A DNA stretch of 64,000 nt from Lasioglossum baleicum (GCF_051020765.1 NC_134933.1:3162001-3226000), one strand, 5' to 3'. Shown: positions 21,922 through 33,635, numbered from the stretch's first letter. The notes: a model not told the origin generated them from the letters alone. A program made the numbers and translations.

Positions 21922-22476
21922 TGGGAATAAGTTTCCGCCCTCTTGAAAGAGGTGCATCTGGTGGGATCAGAGGGGTGTCATTTATTATGAATTCCTTAAA
22001 CCGTCCGAAACAATCACTGGCGATCGTTACCGACTGCAGCTAATACGTTTGAATCGAGCTTTGAAAAAAAAACGGCAGGAATGAGACAGTAGACATGATA
22101 AACTCATTTTACTGCATGACAACCCTAGGCCACACGTTGCTCAACCTGTCAAAAAATATTTGGAAGGAGTGAATTGGGAGATCTTGCCCTACCCGCCGTA
22201 TTTCCCAGACATTGCACCTTCGGATTACCATCTATTCCGACCTATGCAGTCAGCCCTTACTGGAGAGTGTTTCACTTCTTACGAAAGTAACGAAAAATGG
22301 CTCAATGAATGGATTGAGTCGAAAGAACCTGATTTTTTTCTCCGAGGAATCCGTATTCTGCCTGAAAAATGGGGAAAAGTTGTCGCTTCCAATGGTGCAT
22401 ACTTCGCATAATATCATGTAATATTTCATTGTTTAAATAAACATTAACTTTGTTTGAAAGAGGGCGGTTATTCCCA
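21922..22476 (+). mobile_element. Internally deleted mariner element
   Basis: The inverted ends TGGGAATAAGTTTCCGCCCT and AGGGCGGTTATTCCCA are flanked by TA (21920-21921 and 22477-22478). The left terminus joins directly to the middle of the transposase gene at about 21953, so more than half of the element is missing. It lies in or beside the tandem repeat at 22485-23010. Confidence 0.88.
21953..22411 (+). pseudogene. Mariner transposase, C-terminal half with internal stop
   Basis: One frame runs from 21953 to the TAA at 22409-22411. It gives CIWWDQ, YYEFLKPSETITGDRY, then an in-frame TGA at 22082-22084, then LLHDNPRPHVA (second catalytic Asp) and FPDIAPSDYHLF (third Asp). There are 34 residues between them, so this is DD34D. 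The end GKVVASNGAYFA is a typical mariner C-terminus. The N-terminal DNA-binding domain and first Asp are deleted. It most resembles mellifera-type mariners, from memory. Confidence 0.9.
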
Positions 22477-22484
22477 TACTCAAT

Positions 22485-23010
22485 AGAATAGTTTGCCTCG
22501 TTGGCAACACGCAAATTACGCATGAGAAATGAGCACAAGTGCCCTGAATCTACATTTGATGTGTATAAACTTTCAATTTAACTTTTATTTCGCAACCTGC
22601 GATTACAATTGCCCTTAAGACAGGCTAGGAACTCATCCGTATCAATTTCGTTGCTGATGCGCAACTCACAAATTCACAAAGCTTCTATGCGTTAATTGAA
22701 CACAGTTATACAATTCGTATAATGAAATTTTAATCGATGAGTAGCAAATTAAGCTAATAATTCGCAATACGCGACAAGAAATGCCCTTGAGCCGGGCTGT
22801 GAACACAATGGAATAATTTGCCTTAGTGGCGATTCTCAAATCACATTATTAACAGAGCTGCAACGCTCTAAACGAATATTATCGCAATTAGATAATAAAC
22901 TATTCGCAAATATTTATGCAAATGATACGCAATCCGCGACTAGAATAACCCTTTAGCCGGGCTAGCAACAAAATCGAAAATAATCGGCCTTACTGGCAAT
23001 ACGTAAACGA
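22485..23010. repeat. Diverged ~168-bp tandem repeat, about 3 units
   Basis: The core starts near 22592, 22763 and 22928 (spacings 171 and 165 bp): CGCAA..GCGA, then CCCTTNAG, a GGGCTNG-NAAC stretch and TTTGCCTTAGTGGCRAT-like ends. A partial unit (TTTGCCTCGTTGGCAACACG) abuts the mariner end at 22485. The units are well diverged, so the array is old. Confidence 0.6.
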
Positions 23011-23104
23011 CTAGTTTAAATCTTTCTCGATTTCTGAATTTTACGCGTGACTCGCAGTGACTCGTGCGTGCTTATCGGATCGGGTCCAGACACAGAGGGA
23101 TCAA

Positions 23105-23307
23105 TAGACTGCGGATTTTATGCATTTATGACAAAAATGGGTACGTACAATTTAAAACAGTGGAGGTATTAAAAAGATTTAAGGCCACCAGTGTACTAGT
23201 TTCATCTTAATAAAAGATAATTAAAAGAAGAATGAAATTTTTATTTGGCTCCTGTGTCTTGCAATCAATGCAAACATTTTTTATTTTGCATAAAGATCCG
23301 CAGTCTA
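23105..23307. mobile_element. TAGACTGCGG-family hAT MITE, 203 bp
   Basis: TAGACTGCGGATTTTATGCA and the inverse GCATAAAGATCCGCAGTCTA are flanked by GGGATCAA and GTGATCAA, a 7/8 match consistent with the 8-bp hAT duplication. The interior matches 37381-37581 and the ends match the transposase-bearing copy at 33898-35209. Confidence 0.88.
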
Positions 23308-24564
23308 GTGATCAATCTGCTGCTCGCATCTCATATCGACCTCCTTCGATCGCAATCGATAGGGGATCGATGCGCGCGCATTTCACTATGTATATCGATC
23401 CTGTGATCCCTCTCTAAGACAAGGATCACGCGTGACGTCACGGCCATCGCGGTGGCCGGTGGGAATCGATACCGGCTCACCCGATACATCGATATGTAGC
23501 CAGCATGGTTACAGCGTGGAACTGACTTCCAGAAAATTAAAATTGTTGGGGGGACGCTCGTAACTCTGGAGTCTAAATGGATCCTGCCATCCGAGAGTTA
23601 CCTAATTGCTTGTCGATTTTGACGATCTCTGTTTCTCCTTCTTGAAACTCTCGCACAGAGAAATTAAAAATTCTTCTGTTCGGAGATTCCTTAATTTTGT
23701 AAATAGATCTTTCTAGAGTAACAGTATTTTTATTGGGTTTGAGGAGGATACGTTTTTGAAGGTCTGTTTTTTACCACGGAGATACAGCACAGAATTCACG
23801 AATGACCCGCGTCTTGTTTTTCATGACCTGAGCGTCGAATTACTTGGAGTTTATGCGGTTTTATGCCACCAAGATAACACGCTACATCCGCCGAAAATGT
23901 ATTCTAAAAGAGCTGCTTTAAAATGCGTACTAAAACCAGCATAACAATAATTAGGACTCGTGGCTTTATGCAAATTCGACCTGAATAATCTTGCGAAAAC
24001 CTGAGCGAGAGAAGAATATCATTACAGAAAATATTCAGAGGTTCTCAACCATTTTAAAACCTTCCTGAAAGATCAATATTAATTTTCGTTGGACAACGAT
24101 CCAACCTGAAATAATGTAAACGTAATAAACTGTCCAAATAATCTTATAAATCATATATAGTTAAAAAAATCTTTAAAAACAGTTTGTAACATAAAATTGA
24201 CAATTTTCACCCTCGAATGAAATTCTATCTCACGCTGCACAATAACAAAAATGTTTTCATCATATTAAAAAATGAAAATATTTTAATTTGATTTTAATTT
24301 GAACATACAAAACAATGTATGCACGTATATAAAAATGTAGATCCCCGCTAAATAAAAATGCGTTTAATTTAAAGCTGCGTTATTTTAAACCTTAGCAGTC
24401 GAGTGTTGACTCAAAGAGAGAGTCACCACTAAAAATTGCTGTACCATTATTCAAAATATTGTTTACATTATTAAATATGTTGGTATCTAATCAATTACTA
24501 AACGTTTAAGTATTGTATGAGGTATTATATCAATTTCATATATATACAAAGAAAGAAATTAATA
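23308..24564. other. No gene recognised
   Basis: 23310-23560 is rich in ATCGAT-type short palindromes and CpG. From 23560 on it is ordinary intron-like DNA. A frame at 23756-23944 has no recognisable domain. Confidence 0.35.
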
Positions 24565-24566
24565 TA

Positions 24567-24932
24567 CAGGGTGTCCCAAAATTCGTGAAAATCCCGAAAG
24601 GGGGTGGTTCCTGAGACCATTTCAAGCGACATTTTCCTTTGCAAAAATGTTATCCGCGGCTTTGTTTACGAGTTATTAACGAAAAACACGGACCAATCAG
24701 AGCGCGCCCTGGCCCGGCGCGCCAAGCCGCGCCGGCAAGCGAGTGTCGCGGTACGCCGTGACATCGCATCGTGACGGCGCAGCGGCCCAGGGCGCGCTCT
24801 GATTGGTCCGTGTTTTTCGTTAATAACTCCTAAACAAAGCCGCAGTTGACTTTGGTGCAAAGGAAAATGTCTCTTAGAATGGTCTCAGGAACCACCCCCT
24901 TTCGGGATTTTCACGAATTTTGGGACACCCTG
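24567..24932. mobile_element. 366-bp palindromic MITE with CAGGGTGTCCC ends
   Basis: CAGGGTGTCCCAAAATTCGT and its inverse are flanked by TA (24565-24566 and 24933-24934). The arms pair over about 165 bp each. The core is strongly GC-rich and carries GGCGCGCC-like sequence. Relatives are at 53714-54060 and 600-782. The ends are of Tc1/mariner type. No coding capacity. Confidence 0.88.
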
Positions 24933-24934
24933 TA

Positions 24935-25949
24935 GAATGGAGTTATTCTAGTTCGGTAGAAATGTTTAATTTACGAGTTAAAATGTTAACATAGCTTCTC
25001 TCTCGAATGTAAAGGGTTAAGATTTGTGTGCCACGCGTTCAGAAACGAATTTCAGCTGATTATTAATTGATGGTTAGGTGATTAGGAACGGTCTTTCCGC
25101 ATTTCTGATTGGCCTAGGAGGGGTCCCCTGGGGGTGCCAGGTCCTCGGCAACATTGGGAACATTACGATCGAGAACAGCTCTAACACGCCGGACAATATC
25201 GCGATTAGTAGGCAGGCTAGTGTCCTAATCACAGAGTCAATATCCCCCCTGTGTTTCTGTTGAAATTGGTGAAGCGGTGTGCCGTGTGTTGCCGCGGTAA
25301 CTCTTGTTGGCCGCACACGGCCAAGAAACTCCACCCCTCGACAGGTTAATCATATTATTAGCATCACCGGTACCTACGCCGGGACAAACGGAACGTGTTT
25401 CAAGCTGTTTCAGGGGTCCGGTCAATCGGCTTTTCGTTGGCAAGTCGAGCGTGCACCTGTGTTTTTCTACCAGGTGTCCCAGTAATCGGCCCGGACAACC
25501 CTGACGGTGGCACTCTCCTGTGAAGCTATTGCATGAATAAATCCCCCGGGAACTTTTAACACTTTGACTGCCGACCCAGCAACCTCGAAAACTACCGCAA
25601 AAATAATTTACTTACCCCTCGCGCGCCGAGGTGTTTTTCAAATTGTGAAATTCCAAGGCTGGGACATTTTCAGCTGACCTCCAAGAAAAATATTTATGTT
25701 TTTTGGCCGTTTCAATGTTGACTGAACAATAGAGTAATCAATGTACTGCGGATAATTGACAGAAATAATAATATATTTCAACAAAAACACGGTCGTAGCT
25801 TTCCAGGAATAATAAGTTCAAACATAAAAGCACGTAAACAAAGTTTGTATTATATTATAGACCAAATGACAATATGTACACCTAAACTCAGTTTACTTTT
25901 TTTTTCAGTATTCATACAGTTCTGATTACGTATTTCATTTTGAAATTTC
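24935..25949. other. No gene recognised
   Basis: 25070-25510 is GC-rich with overlapping frames of 60-86 codons on both strands. None shows a domain or convincing splice signals. The remainder is AT-rich. Confidence 0.35.
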
Positions 25950-26082
25950 AGCAATGATTAATCAATTATCCGATTGACGAATAACCACAATTAACGATTA
26001 AACGAGGAGATTAATTGTTAATTGCGATTAACGATTGAAGTAGAAAGTCGTCAATCGTTGATTAAATTTTTGCCCAACTCTG
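25950..26082. repeat. hAT-like terminal fragment
   Basis: It ends in TTGCCCAACTCTG. The inverse, CAGAGTTGGGCAA, resembles hAT termini. The interior is made of GATTAACGATT motifs that also occur at 19797-19917. No partner end or target duplication was found. Confidence 0.5.
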
Positions 26083-27467
26083 ATCGTAAGTGGGATTACA
26101 ACACGTAACCTCTACCACACCCGCTAAAATTAAGTCTTCGTAAACAATGGGCCTATTTATTGTTGCTCTATTTTCACCGGAAAGAGTTTCATTAAAATTG
26201 ACGACCCCCGCCACTGTAACCTATCCTTATTAGCGAGTTAGAAGCCATGTGGATGTTAAAAAGTGATGTTTAAAAATACAAGAATGCCTACGTCCGAACT
26301 TGAACCTAACCCAGCCCCGGGGTTCTCATGAACTCATTAAAAGCATCCAATTTGGGTGGGTGAAGCCGCACCAATTAATATCGTATGATTTCGGGTAATG
26401 GGAGGACAGAGGACACGTATTGCGACAGTCCGGAGTCACAGAAATAACTAACCGCGTTTCGTGCGGCCACGATAGGGTGGACAAGCACTTTAACGCGATG
26501 GTTAGTCGAGCACCAACAACGGTAATCAAGCTCGAATCAACAACGGCCCGTTTACTTAGCTAATTCTCGGAGCGAACATTCTGAGGGGGCAATATTCTTT
26601 GTCCCCAAGATATCGCCTGGGAATCGCGTGACAATTCGAATACGTGATCGCCGGATGACACCGTCCTCTTTAAAGGGAGACGAGCTCTCACGCAGCAGAC
26701 ACGATCCTTTGGGGCTGGCACGCTCGAATATTAACCCTTTGAAACACGGATTTCCTTTTAACGAGGCGAGCAATAATCGTTTTCGTTGCGGCGGCGCGCC
26801 TCGGTCAGTTGATACTATCGACGGGAATTTACGTCAATATTATCCCTCGAGAAAAATGGTTTCCAGTGAAAGTGGTCTCGAGATTCGCCTAGGAATTTCT
26901 TGAAGATTGTCCTCGCACATTTTTCTCTCATTAAAGATCGGTCATTAGTACCGGGCCATTAATTGTACCGAAAAGACGATGTCCTAAAATCTTCCCATGA
27001 AAAATACATATGCAGTGACTTATAAAAATTATCTTCGAATCTCCGAAGCATCTCTAAGATTTATTAAAGTCTACTCACTATTACACCTCTAGTAACTATT
27101 CAAGTGCAAGGCAAGAATGCATATCTATTTGGAAGTGCATGATCGTCTTTAAGACTTTAAAATGTTTTGATGTAGAGATACATTGTTTCTTCGTTCGACT
27201 AACATAATCCGCTTTCTCGCGCGCATAGATAATGATATCAAGGTAAATCGAGACAACATTACCAAATGATCTACTCCGAAAGCCCGATTAGGCCATCACA
27301 ATAGAATTACACTACCAACCGAAAGTTTGGAATTACTCTATAAATTGATTTGGAAGACCGAAGGCATCGAGGCAACAAACGTCGAGTAACTACAAATTAT
27401 CGCATTGATTTGCACAGAAGATTCAATAACTACTTCAATAAATGTTTGTTCGCTGTAAGGAGAAAGA
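26083..27467. other. No gene recognised
   Basis: 26300-26900 is CpG-rich with overlapping frames on both strands (66-91 codons), no domain. The remainder is intron-like. A conserved non-coding element is possible but not testable here. Confidence 0.35.
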
Positions 27468-27475
27468 AATTTAGA

Positions 27476-27701
27476 CAGGGCTTGTGAAACGGTCCCGGAA
27501 ATAACTGTTTGAAACTGTTTCATTTCGGGCTTGATCGAAACAGTTATGAAGGACCGATATTCAGAATAACTGTTACGAAGGACCGAAATCGAAACCGATA
27601 TCAACCAAATTTTCGGTCCTTCGTAACAGTTATTCAGAATATCGGTCCTTCATAACTGTTTCAAGGACCGAAACCGATCTCATAACTGTTTTCAAGCCCT
27701 G
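27476..27701. mobile_element. hAT MITE, 226 bp
   Basis: CAGGGCTTG and CAAGCCCTG are exact inverted ends flanked by an exact 8-bp duplication AATTTAGA (27468-27475 and 27702-27709). The interior is itself palindromic around 27600, with AACAGTTATTCAGAATATCG and inverse. The 8-bp duplication and CAGGG terminus assign it to hAT. No coding capacity. Confidence 0.93.
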
Positions 27702-27709
27702 AATTTAGA

Positions 27710-28431
27710 TTCTAAATACTTTTTAACATTCAATTCTATAATTTCTCCGTCATTAAGGGTACAGTAAAAAGTTGTCGTAAATATAATTCAAGACTTCTTG
27801 CAAAAACAAGATAAATCCATTTATCAGTGAAATTATGCTTGTTGAAGTTTTACATATTTTTATAAAATATTGCTGATTATATGATGCAAGACTTGAGCAA
27901 TTGTTTAGACCTGGACTTTCCTAATTGTTGAACGAAGGACTTGTGTCCTGAGTCGACAGTAATAGTTTTTGTTGAACATACTGTTCAACCACCTGTAGTA
28001 GACACCTTGTACATTGCGAATGATCCAAAGGCTTAGAACGGAAACCGTGACTGCTGCGACAATGTCCACACCAAGAATCACGATCGAAAGGACATCGTTG
28101 TCTAAACAAACTCCAGAACGACCGGTATACATATGTATATCCACTGTCTTGTCCTAAGTAAACACAGCGTGCGACTTTCGTACGGCAACACTGCGACATC
28201 CCCGACATCCACGATTTAAATGTGCGAACACTGATCGGCTAAAAAATTTATATCGTCGACCCTTCGAGCCACGTGAAACGTAAAAGTTCCTTCGTTTAGG
28301 TTCTACAATAACAATTGACAACGTTGAATCACAGGACTTACAGAGAAAGTCATAGAAAAGTTGAAGAGGTCGATCAACTTTCGCAAAACTAAGGTCGCCA
28401 TACTATTGCGTAATGAGTTGTTGAACGCCGT
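27710..28431. other. No gene recognised; weak cysteine-rich frame
   Basis: On the minus strand, 27921-28208 encodes a Cys/His-containing frame (CGHCRSSHG near its middle) faintly like a retroelement zinc knuckle. The spacing is not a clean CCHC motif and no flanking gag or pol is seen. I do not call it. Confidence 0.25.
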
Positions 28432-28550
28432 ACAGGGTGTATAAAAAGTAATGGTCATCCACCCCAGGGGTGAATCTACACCTCTGGATTGGTGGACATT
28501 TGTAGAAGAAGCTCGACGCAAAATTGTTTATACCAAAGAAAATTTTTGTT
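28432..28550. repeat. End fragment of a mariner-like element
   Basis: It begins TACAGGGTGTATAAAAAGTA and then aligns with 4678-4810 (GGATTGGTGGACATTTGTAG against GGATCGGTGGAGATTTGTTA). No opposite terminus. Confidence 0.5.
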
Positions 28551-29134
28551 AAAGTTTGTTTTTACGTCAACACCTTCTAATCACCGAGAAGAGAAAAAGT
28601 TTGAAAGCAACCATATGTCGCGAACACATAGTTATCGAGATATAAGCTGCTAAAGTTTTTGTAAGATTTCACACGATCGTCGATGAGACAGAGCATGATC
28701 GTATGCGTGCCCCGATCTGCTCATTCAGATCATAAATTTGAAGTTGCAAAGAAAGAAAACCTTAAATCCATTGTTATACGTAATGCTTCGTACATACCTG
28801 AGCCTTTCGGCGAACATGGCACCGAACGGCAATTAATCAACGGCTCATGTCTGTACGAAGCATAAAACTACTAATACTATATTATAAAATACTAGCTGCG
28901 AGGCCCTCCGGGCGGGTTGCGCCCGCACACTGGCGGTTTTCCTCAAAAGGTTGTCTGGTAACACTGTTCCGAAAGGTACCGGTGGCCGATGGGGATGAAA
29001 CTTGGTGGTATTATGCGGGATAGGGAAGGACCTCAGATATGCAATTTTAGCTTCGGCAATTTATGCGTTTAGAAGATACAGGTTCTCAATTATAAATCCG
29101 TCATAATAGGTTTCCGATGCTTTGGACGCAAATA
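28551..29134. other. No gene recognised
   Basis: At 28891-28935 there is a GC-rich hairpin-like stretch, CTGCGAGGCCCTCCGGGCGG then GTTGCGCCCGCAC, inside AT-rich DNA. It resembles the ends of short dispersed insect repeats. No coding evidence. Confidence 0.35.
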
Positions 29135-29136
29135 CA

Positions 29137-29310
29137 TATACAGGGTGGTCTAATAAAAATAAAAATATCTCCTCCAATTGTGGGGCTACAACAAATATTT
29201 TGTGTACTATTTGAATGGTTTGAAGGAACCATTATATTGCAAACAATATTTTTTCCGGAGGTAATTTTTTCGGAGTTATCAAAGTCATCGATGTTTTTTG
29301 ATACGTAACT
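29137..29310. repeat. End fragment with CAGGGTGGTCTAAT terminus
   Basis: TATACAGGGTGGTCTAATAA is a Tc1/mariner-type terminus following TA. About 150 bp of element-like AT-rich sequence follow, with no matching right end. Confidence 0.45.
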
Positions 29311-29365
29311 ACATTTCTTTTTAATTGCATCGGGTAACTGATCGAAAAATACATTCAGATATGTA

Positions 29366-29828
29366 CGAGGGTAGTCCCAGAAGTAACCGACCTAACAAAG
29401 AGAACACAAAAAATTTGGGAAAAAATAAGTTTATTAATTAATATTAAATAGCCATCAACCGCAGACTCTATCTCTTCATTGTTGGCAAATCTTTTACCAC
29501 TGTGCTATTTTTTCAAGTTTGGAAAGAGAAAATAGTCTGAGGGGGCCAAATCTGGCGAATAGGGTGCGTGAAGAAGCAATTCGAACTTTAACTCAGTGAT
29601 TTTAGTCACCGCGATACCGGATGTGTGAACTGGTGCATTGTCCTGATGGAACAACACTTTCTTTCTCGCTAAATGCTATTGGTGGCTGTCAAACAAACAC
29701 TAAACAACGTAAAGTCTTCAGACTTCAAACTTAAGCTTTGTAAAGATTGTACTTTTTGGCTATAGTAAGTTTTCAAATAACAACCGCCAGGTATATGTCA
29801 AGTTCGAGTACTTCTGGGACTACCCTTG
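29366..29828 (-). mobile_element. Internally deleted mariner element
   Basis: The inverted ends GAGGGTAGTCCCAGAAGTA and TACTTCTGGGACTACCCTTG are flanked by TA (29364-29365 and 29829-29830). At 463 bp it is far shorter than a full mariner (about 1.3 kb). Confidence 0.88.
29441..29680 (-). pseudogene. Mariner transposase fragment (minus strand)
   Basis: On the minus strand it reads FHQDNAPVHTSGIAV (second catalytic Asp) then APYSPDLAPSDYFLF (third Asp), with 34 residues between, so DD34D. PNLKK is followed by an in-frame stop, then KRFANNEEIESAVDGY. The N-terminal half is absent. Confidence 0.88.
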
Positions 29829-29830
29829 TA

Positions 29831-30060
29831 TAATAACATGACCTTGACCTTGATCTGAAGGTAAAACTTTAATTTTCGAAGATCAAGATCATTTCAAGGT
29901 CATCCGAGATGGCTCCCCTCAAAGCTACATTTACCAAACATAAAGTTCAAAAGTGAACTTACAAACTGTACTCTAAAAAATTTGTTCGCAGCGAATCATC
30001 GATATTTATGGTAGAAATTAGTAGACGAAACACAAAATGGAAGAAACATTAGATGAATTT
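29831..30060. other. No gene recognised
   Basis: AT-rich spacer containing repeated GACCTTGA and GATCAAGATC phrases near 29840-29910, but no element boundaries. Confidence 0.3.
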
Positions 30061-30155
30061 CATGTCACTGTGGTACACTTTTTATAACCTATATCAAAAT
30101 TATTAAGAGGGTTAATGCACATCATTTTTATTTCGCATAAAGATCCGCAGTCTAG
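30061..30155. repeat. Right-end fragment of the TAGACTGCGG hAT MITE family
   Basis: It ends in CGCATAAAGATCCGCAGTCTA. The left half is missing or replaced. Confidence 0.6.
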
Positions 30156-30735
30156 TCATCGATTACTCTAGGTGCAGGATGAACTAATTAGCAGTGGTTC
30201 TAAAAGCACTCGAGCCAGACAACGAAAACTATTTCGATCAAATAAAACAGTTGCCTAGCAACAAATAATTGAATTCAAACTTTTCCACACGCGGAACCGC
30301 AATCTCAATGAAGCCCCAGAGCATTGAAAACGCGGCATAAAATTGTTCGAGAAAAGTTTCGCGACGAACAAACGAAACGGAGTGTTCGTTGTTGCCGCAA
30401 ACGGCTGATTCCAAAGACAACACACAAAACATGTAACGAAATTAAACCGGGATGACTGTGCGCGCTCGCTCGTTAATTCCAATCGGTGTACTCTATCTGC
30501 ACACAATTATGCAGTCATTAGCGTGTCAGCGTTCCGTTTTCACTAATCAGTGCCAATAAGAGAATTATATTTCACGCCCTCGACGTTGCGTTCAATTGAC
30601 AGCGTTTTCGGCACCCGCTACGATGATATTAACTCGGCAATGACAGCGTGCGAACCGTCGCCACACTGGTCCACGCGTTCGATCTAGCTGTTCATTAATA
30701 TTTTAGCACTATTTGGAAGTTTAAAGGTATAGTAG
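30156..30735. other. No gene recognised
   Basis: Ordinary sequence with a minus-strand frame at 30238-30432 and overlapping frames. No domain visible. Confidence 0.3.
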
Positions 30736-30737
30736 TT

Positions 30738-30950
30738 TAGGTCGTTGGATTCGTTTTGATATCAGCTACAATATTATGAAGTCAAAAATACATATTGATT
30801 TTTAAAAATTCAAGGTGACTTTAATTATTTATGCATTAAAAATTTCTTTTTTAATTTTTTCGATTGAAATTTGTAGACTGCTGAATGTTGATTAAGTTTT
30901 GTTTAAAACATTTTTTTCTCAGTTTATCGGAAGTGTCTGATAAATCAGGT
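30738..30950. repeat. Solo copy of the Transib-like interior
   Basis: AGGTCGTTGGATTCGTTTTG and ATCAGCTACAATATTATGA match the phrases inside 31413-32876 and, inverted, 20233-21232. The heptamer ends are absent. Confidence 0.5.
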
Positions 30951-30996
30951 TCAGGTTTTAAATAAACACTGGATTTTATAAGCTCGATAGCAGTTC

Positions 30997-31352
30997 GAGG
31001 GAATATTTTTGAACATTTTGCGTAACAGAAATAAAGCAAATGAATCTTACGCCTTGAATTTTATTTATTCCATTTTTCTGGGTTGAAGGTCATTTGTAGG
31101 TCATATTGTGTTACATGGATGAATTCGTTATTTGGTCAGCTACAACATTACGTTAACGAAGATATATCATTCCATTAAAAAAACATCGATGACCTTGAAA
31201 TCTCATAAAAAATAACCTTGAAAATTTTTTCCCTTACACCGTTACATGTTGCCCTTCAAACAGTGTAACTTTGTCCTAAGAAGTTTTTTTGTACAACGAA
31301 AAGTAACGGAGATATTTAGGTGTTCTGTTTCTTCGGACTCACCCTGTATATT
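30997..31352. repeat. Dispersed repeat, second copy at 54064-54413
   Basis: About 350 bp are closely similar to 54064-54413 in the same orientation, from GGGAATATTTTTGAACATTT to CGGACTCACCCTGTA. The right end CACCCTGTA is a Tc1/mariner-like terminus, so this is the 3' end of an element whose 5' part is missing in both copies. Confidence 0.75.
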
Positions 31353-31412
31353 GTACAATCTCAGAGGATACAGTGCCACGATTTTGCCATAAAATTTGCG
31401 AACCAATCGTCG

Positions 31413-32876
31413 CACAGTGGGGTATTTCGCTGAAAAACGGGAATAAAATATTGTAGCGTTATTTATGGGCTCACGGTCACAAATAAGTAGGTCGTTGGAT
31501 TCGTCTTGACGCCAGCTATAAGATTATGAAATAAAAATTGTACTTTAACATTTAAAAAATCAAAATAATTCTTATTTTGTTGGCGAAAAAAAATTTTTTC
31601 TTAAATTTTAAATATATAATTTTGTACATGTTTCAATACTGTTCAACTTTTATTGGAACCATTTTGTCGTCAGATTATCCGAACTCTTGAAAAGTAGTGA
31701 TAATGGAATGCTTTGATTACTATGTACTGAGTTGAGATAGGTGTACAAACTCTTCACAGATTTTATTCTGTTATCATCTAAATTAGTATTGTTATTAATA
31801 TTTCAACATTACCAATCATTCTGTACATTTTTTTTCGATTTCAAAACTTTATTGACGATTTTGGTATACAATTGAGCTGAATTGAGCACTCCTTCTGGTA
31901 CCATTACATTCTATAAAGCTTTGCGATCATAGTCCAACAAAAAAATCTTCCGAATTTTTCCGAATTCGAGAGTTATAACTAATTTAAGTAGAAATGAGCA
32001 TGGAAAGTCGCAGCGTACGCGTAGTACACCTGCACCGCAAACTCTCGCGGTCGAACGCGTTCGCCCGATTCTCTACGAGATCTTACGAGGATCTTTGTTT
32101 ACATTGTTGCTGCAAAGAAGCCTTCGATTCAATCGTTTCCTTGCAGTATTCAGTCAAAACAGTTCCATCATAGAGTGCTGAGCAAACTATTGAGAGCATC
32201 TATTATATTCTCTTATGTTATATTTTAGTTTTCCGTTAGACCGCGAGAGTTTGCGGTGCAGGTGTACTACGCGTACGCTGCGACTTTCCATGCTCATTTC
32301 TACTTAAATTACTTATAACTCTCGAATTCGGAAAAATTCGGAAGATTTTTTTGTTGGACTATGATCGCAAAGCTTTATAGAATGTAATGGTACCAGAAGG
32401 AGTGCTCAATTCAGCTCAATTGTATACCAAAATCGTCAATAAAGTTTTGAAATCGAAAAAAATGTACACAATGATTGGTAATGTTGAAATATTAATAACA
32501 ATACTAATTTAGATGATAACAGAATAAAATCTGTGAAGAGTTTGTACACCTATCTCAACTCAGTACATAGTAATCAAAGCATTCCATTGTCACTACTTTT
32601 CAAGAGTTCGGATAATCTGACGACAAAATGGTTCCAATAAAAGTTGAACAGTATTGAAAGATGTACAAAATTATATATTTAAAATTTAAAAAAAAATTTT
32701 TTTTCGCCAACAAACAAGAATTATTTTGATTTTTTAAATGTTAAAGTACAATTTTTATTTCATAATCTTATAGCTGGCGTCAAGACGAATCCAACGACCT
32801 ACTTATTTATGACCGTAAGCCCATAAATAACGCTACAATATTTTATTCCCGTTTTTCAGCGAAATACCCCACTGTG
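31413..32876. mobile_element. Transib-like foldback element with 640-bp arms
   Basis: The ends CACAGTGGGG and inverse carry a 5-bp duplication CGTCG (31408-31412 and 32877-32881). Arms 31413-32052 and 32239-32876 are inverted copies with roughly 98 % identity by eye, around a 186-bp loop. The high identity suggests a recent origin or gene conversion between arms. No transposase. Terminal heptamer and duplication support Transib. Confidence 0.85.
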
Positions 32877-32881
32877 CGTCG

Positions 32882-33315
32882 GTCGCGTTTCAGTGTCGTG
32901 CGAACGACGGAGAGGCGAAACGAATCGACAGAGCGTGATTCAGAACGGTAAGGCGAGATAAGAGGAGAGATAATCGATGGTGGGACGAGTGACAGGTCTC
33001 TCTAGGTATTCCGACAATTTCACTTGCCGTGCCGTGAAAAATAACGAGAGTATAACCGCTTCTGGTGATGGTGCTCGCCCGGCTGATTTATCAGTCCGCG
33101 ATCTGGATAAAGCAATTAGCGTTCGCGACGAGCCTCCCACGGTGCGATACATCTTCCTCGACCTCGAATAAAAATTCTTTCCCGTTCGACTGTCGTCTGG
33201 ACGTAATCGTGACCCTGATGGTGACACGCCGTGTTTTTTCAAATCTGTTCATAATTTATGCACCCATAATTGACCCGCTCTAAACGCTCTCGAGTGACAT
33301 TTACCTTTCCAATAA
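32882..33315. other. No gene recognised
   Basis: GC-moderate sequence with overlapping frames on both strands (32940-33283). It could be old single-copy intron sequence. No domain. Confidence 0.3.
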
Positions 33316-33500
33316 GTAGACTGCGAATCTCTATGCAAAATAAACAAATACCAAGTCGATGACAACGTACTGCAACCGAGTCAAGATTCCCTTCTTCGAT
33401 CATTTTAACGCGTTGTCAATAATTAGTGGATTTTATCCATTTTTGAGAAAAATTATGTATTATACAATCTCAAATACAGAAAAATTTAAGTCAACAATTA
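33316..33500. repeat. TAGACTGCGG-family fragments
   Basis: TAGACTGCGAATCTCTATGC at about 33317 is a left terminus. A second weaker resemblance starts near 33426 (GTGGATTTTATCCATTTTTG). Neither has a right end. Confidence 0.45.
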
Positions 33501-33635
33501 TAGTGTCCCTCAGCTATTCTGCATAGGGGTAGCAAAGCTACATACATCGCGATACTAAGATTTTCTCTTAAGGTGCTTACTAAGATTTTGTCTTAAGTTG
33601 CCAATCATTGTACAGTTTACCCTAATTGAGTTTAT

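Noticed and set aside
27921..28208. Possible retroelement gag zinc knuckle (minus strand)
   Set aside because: Cys/His spacing does not fit CCHC and there is no neighbouring reverse transcriptase, protease, integrase or LTR.
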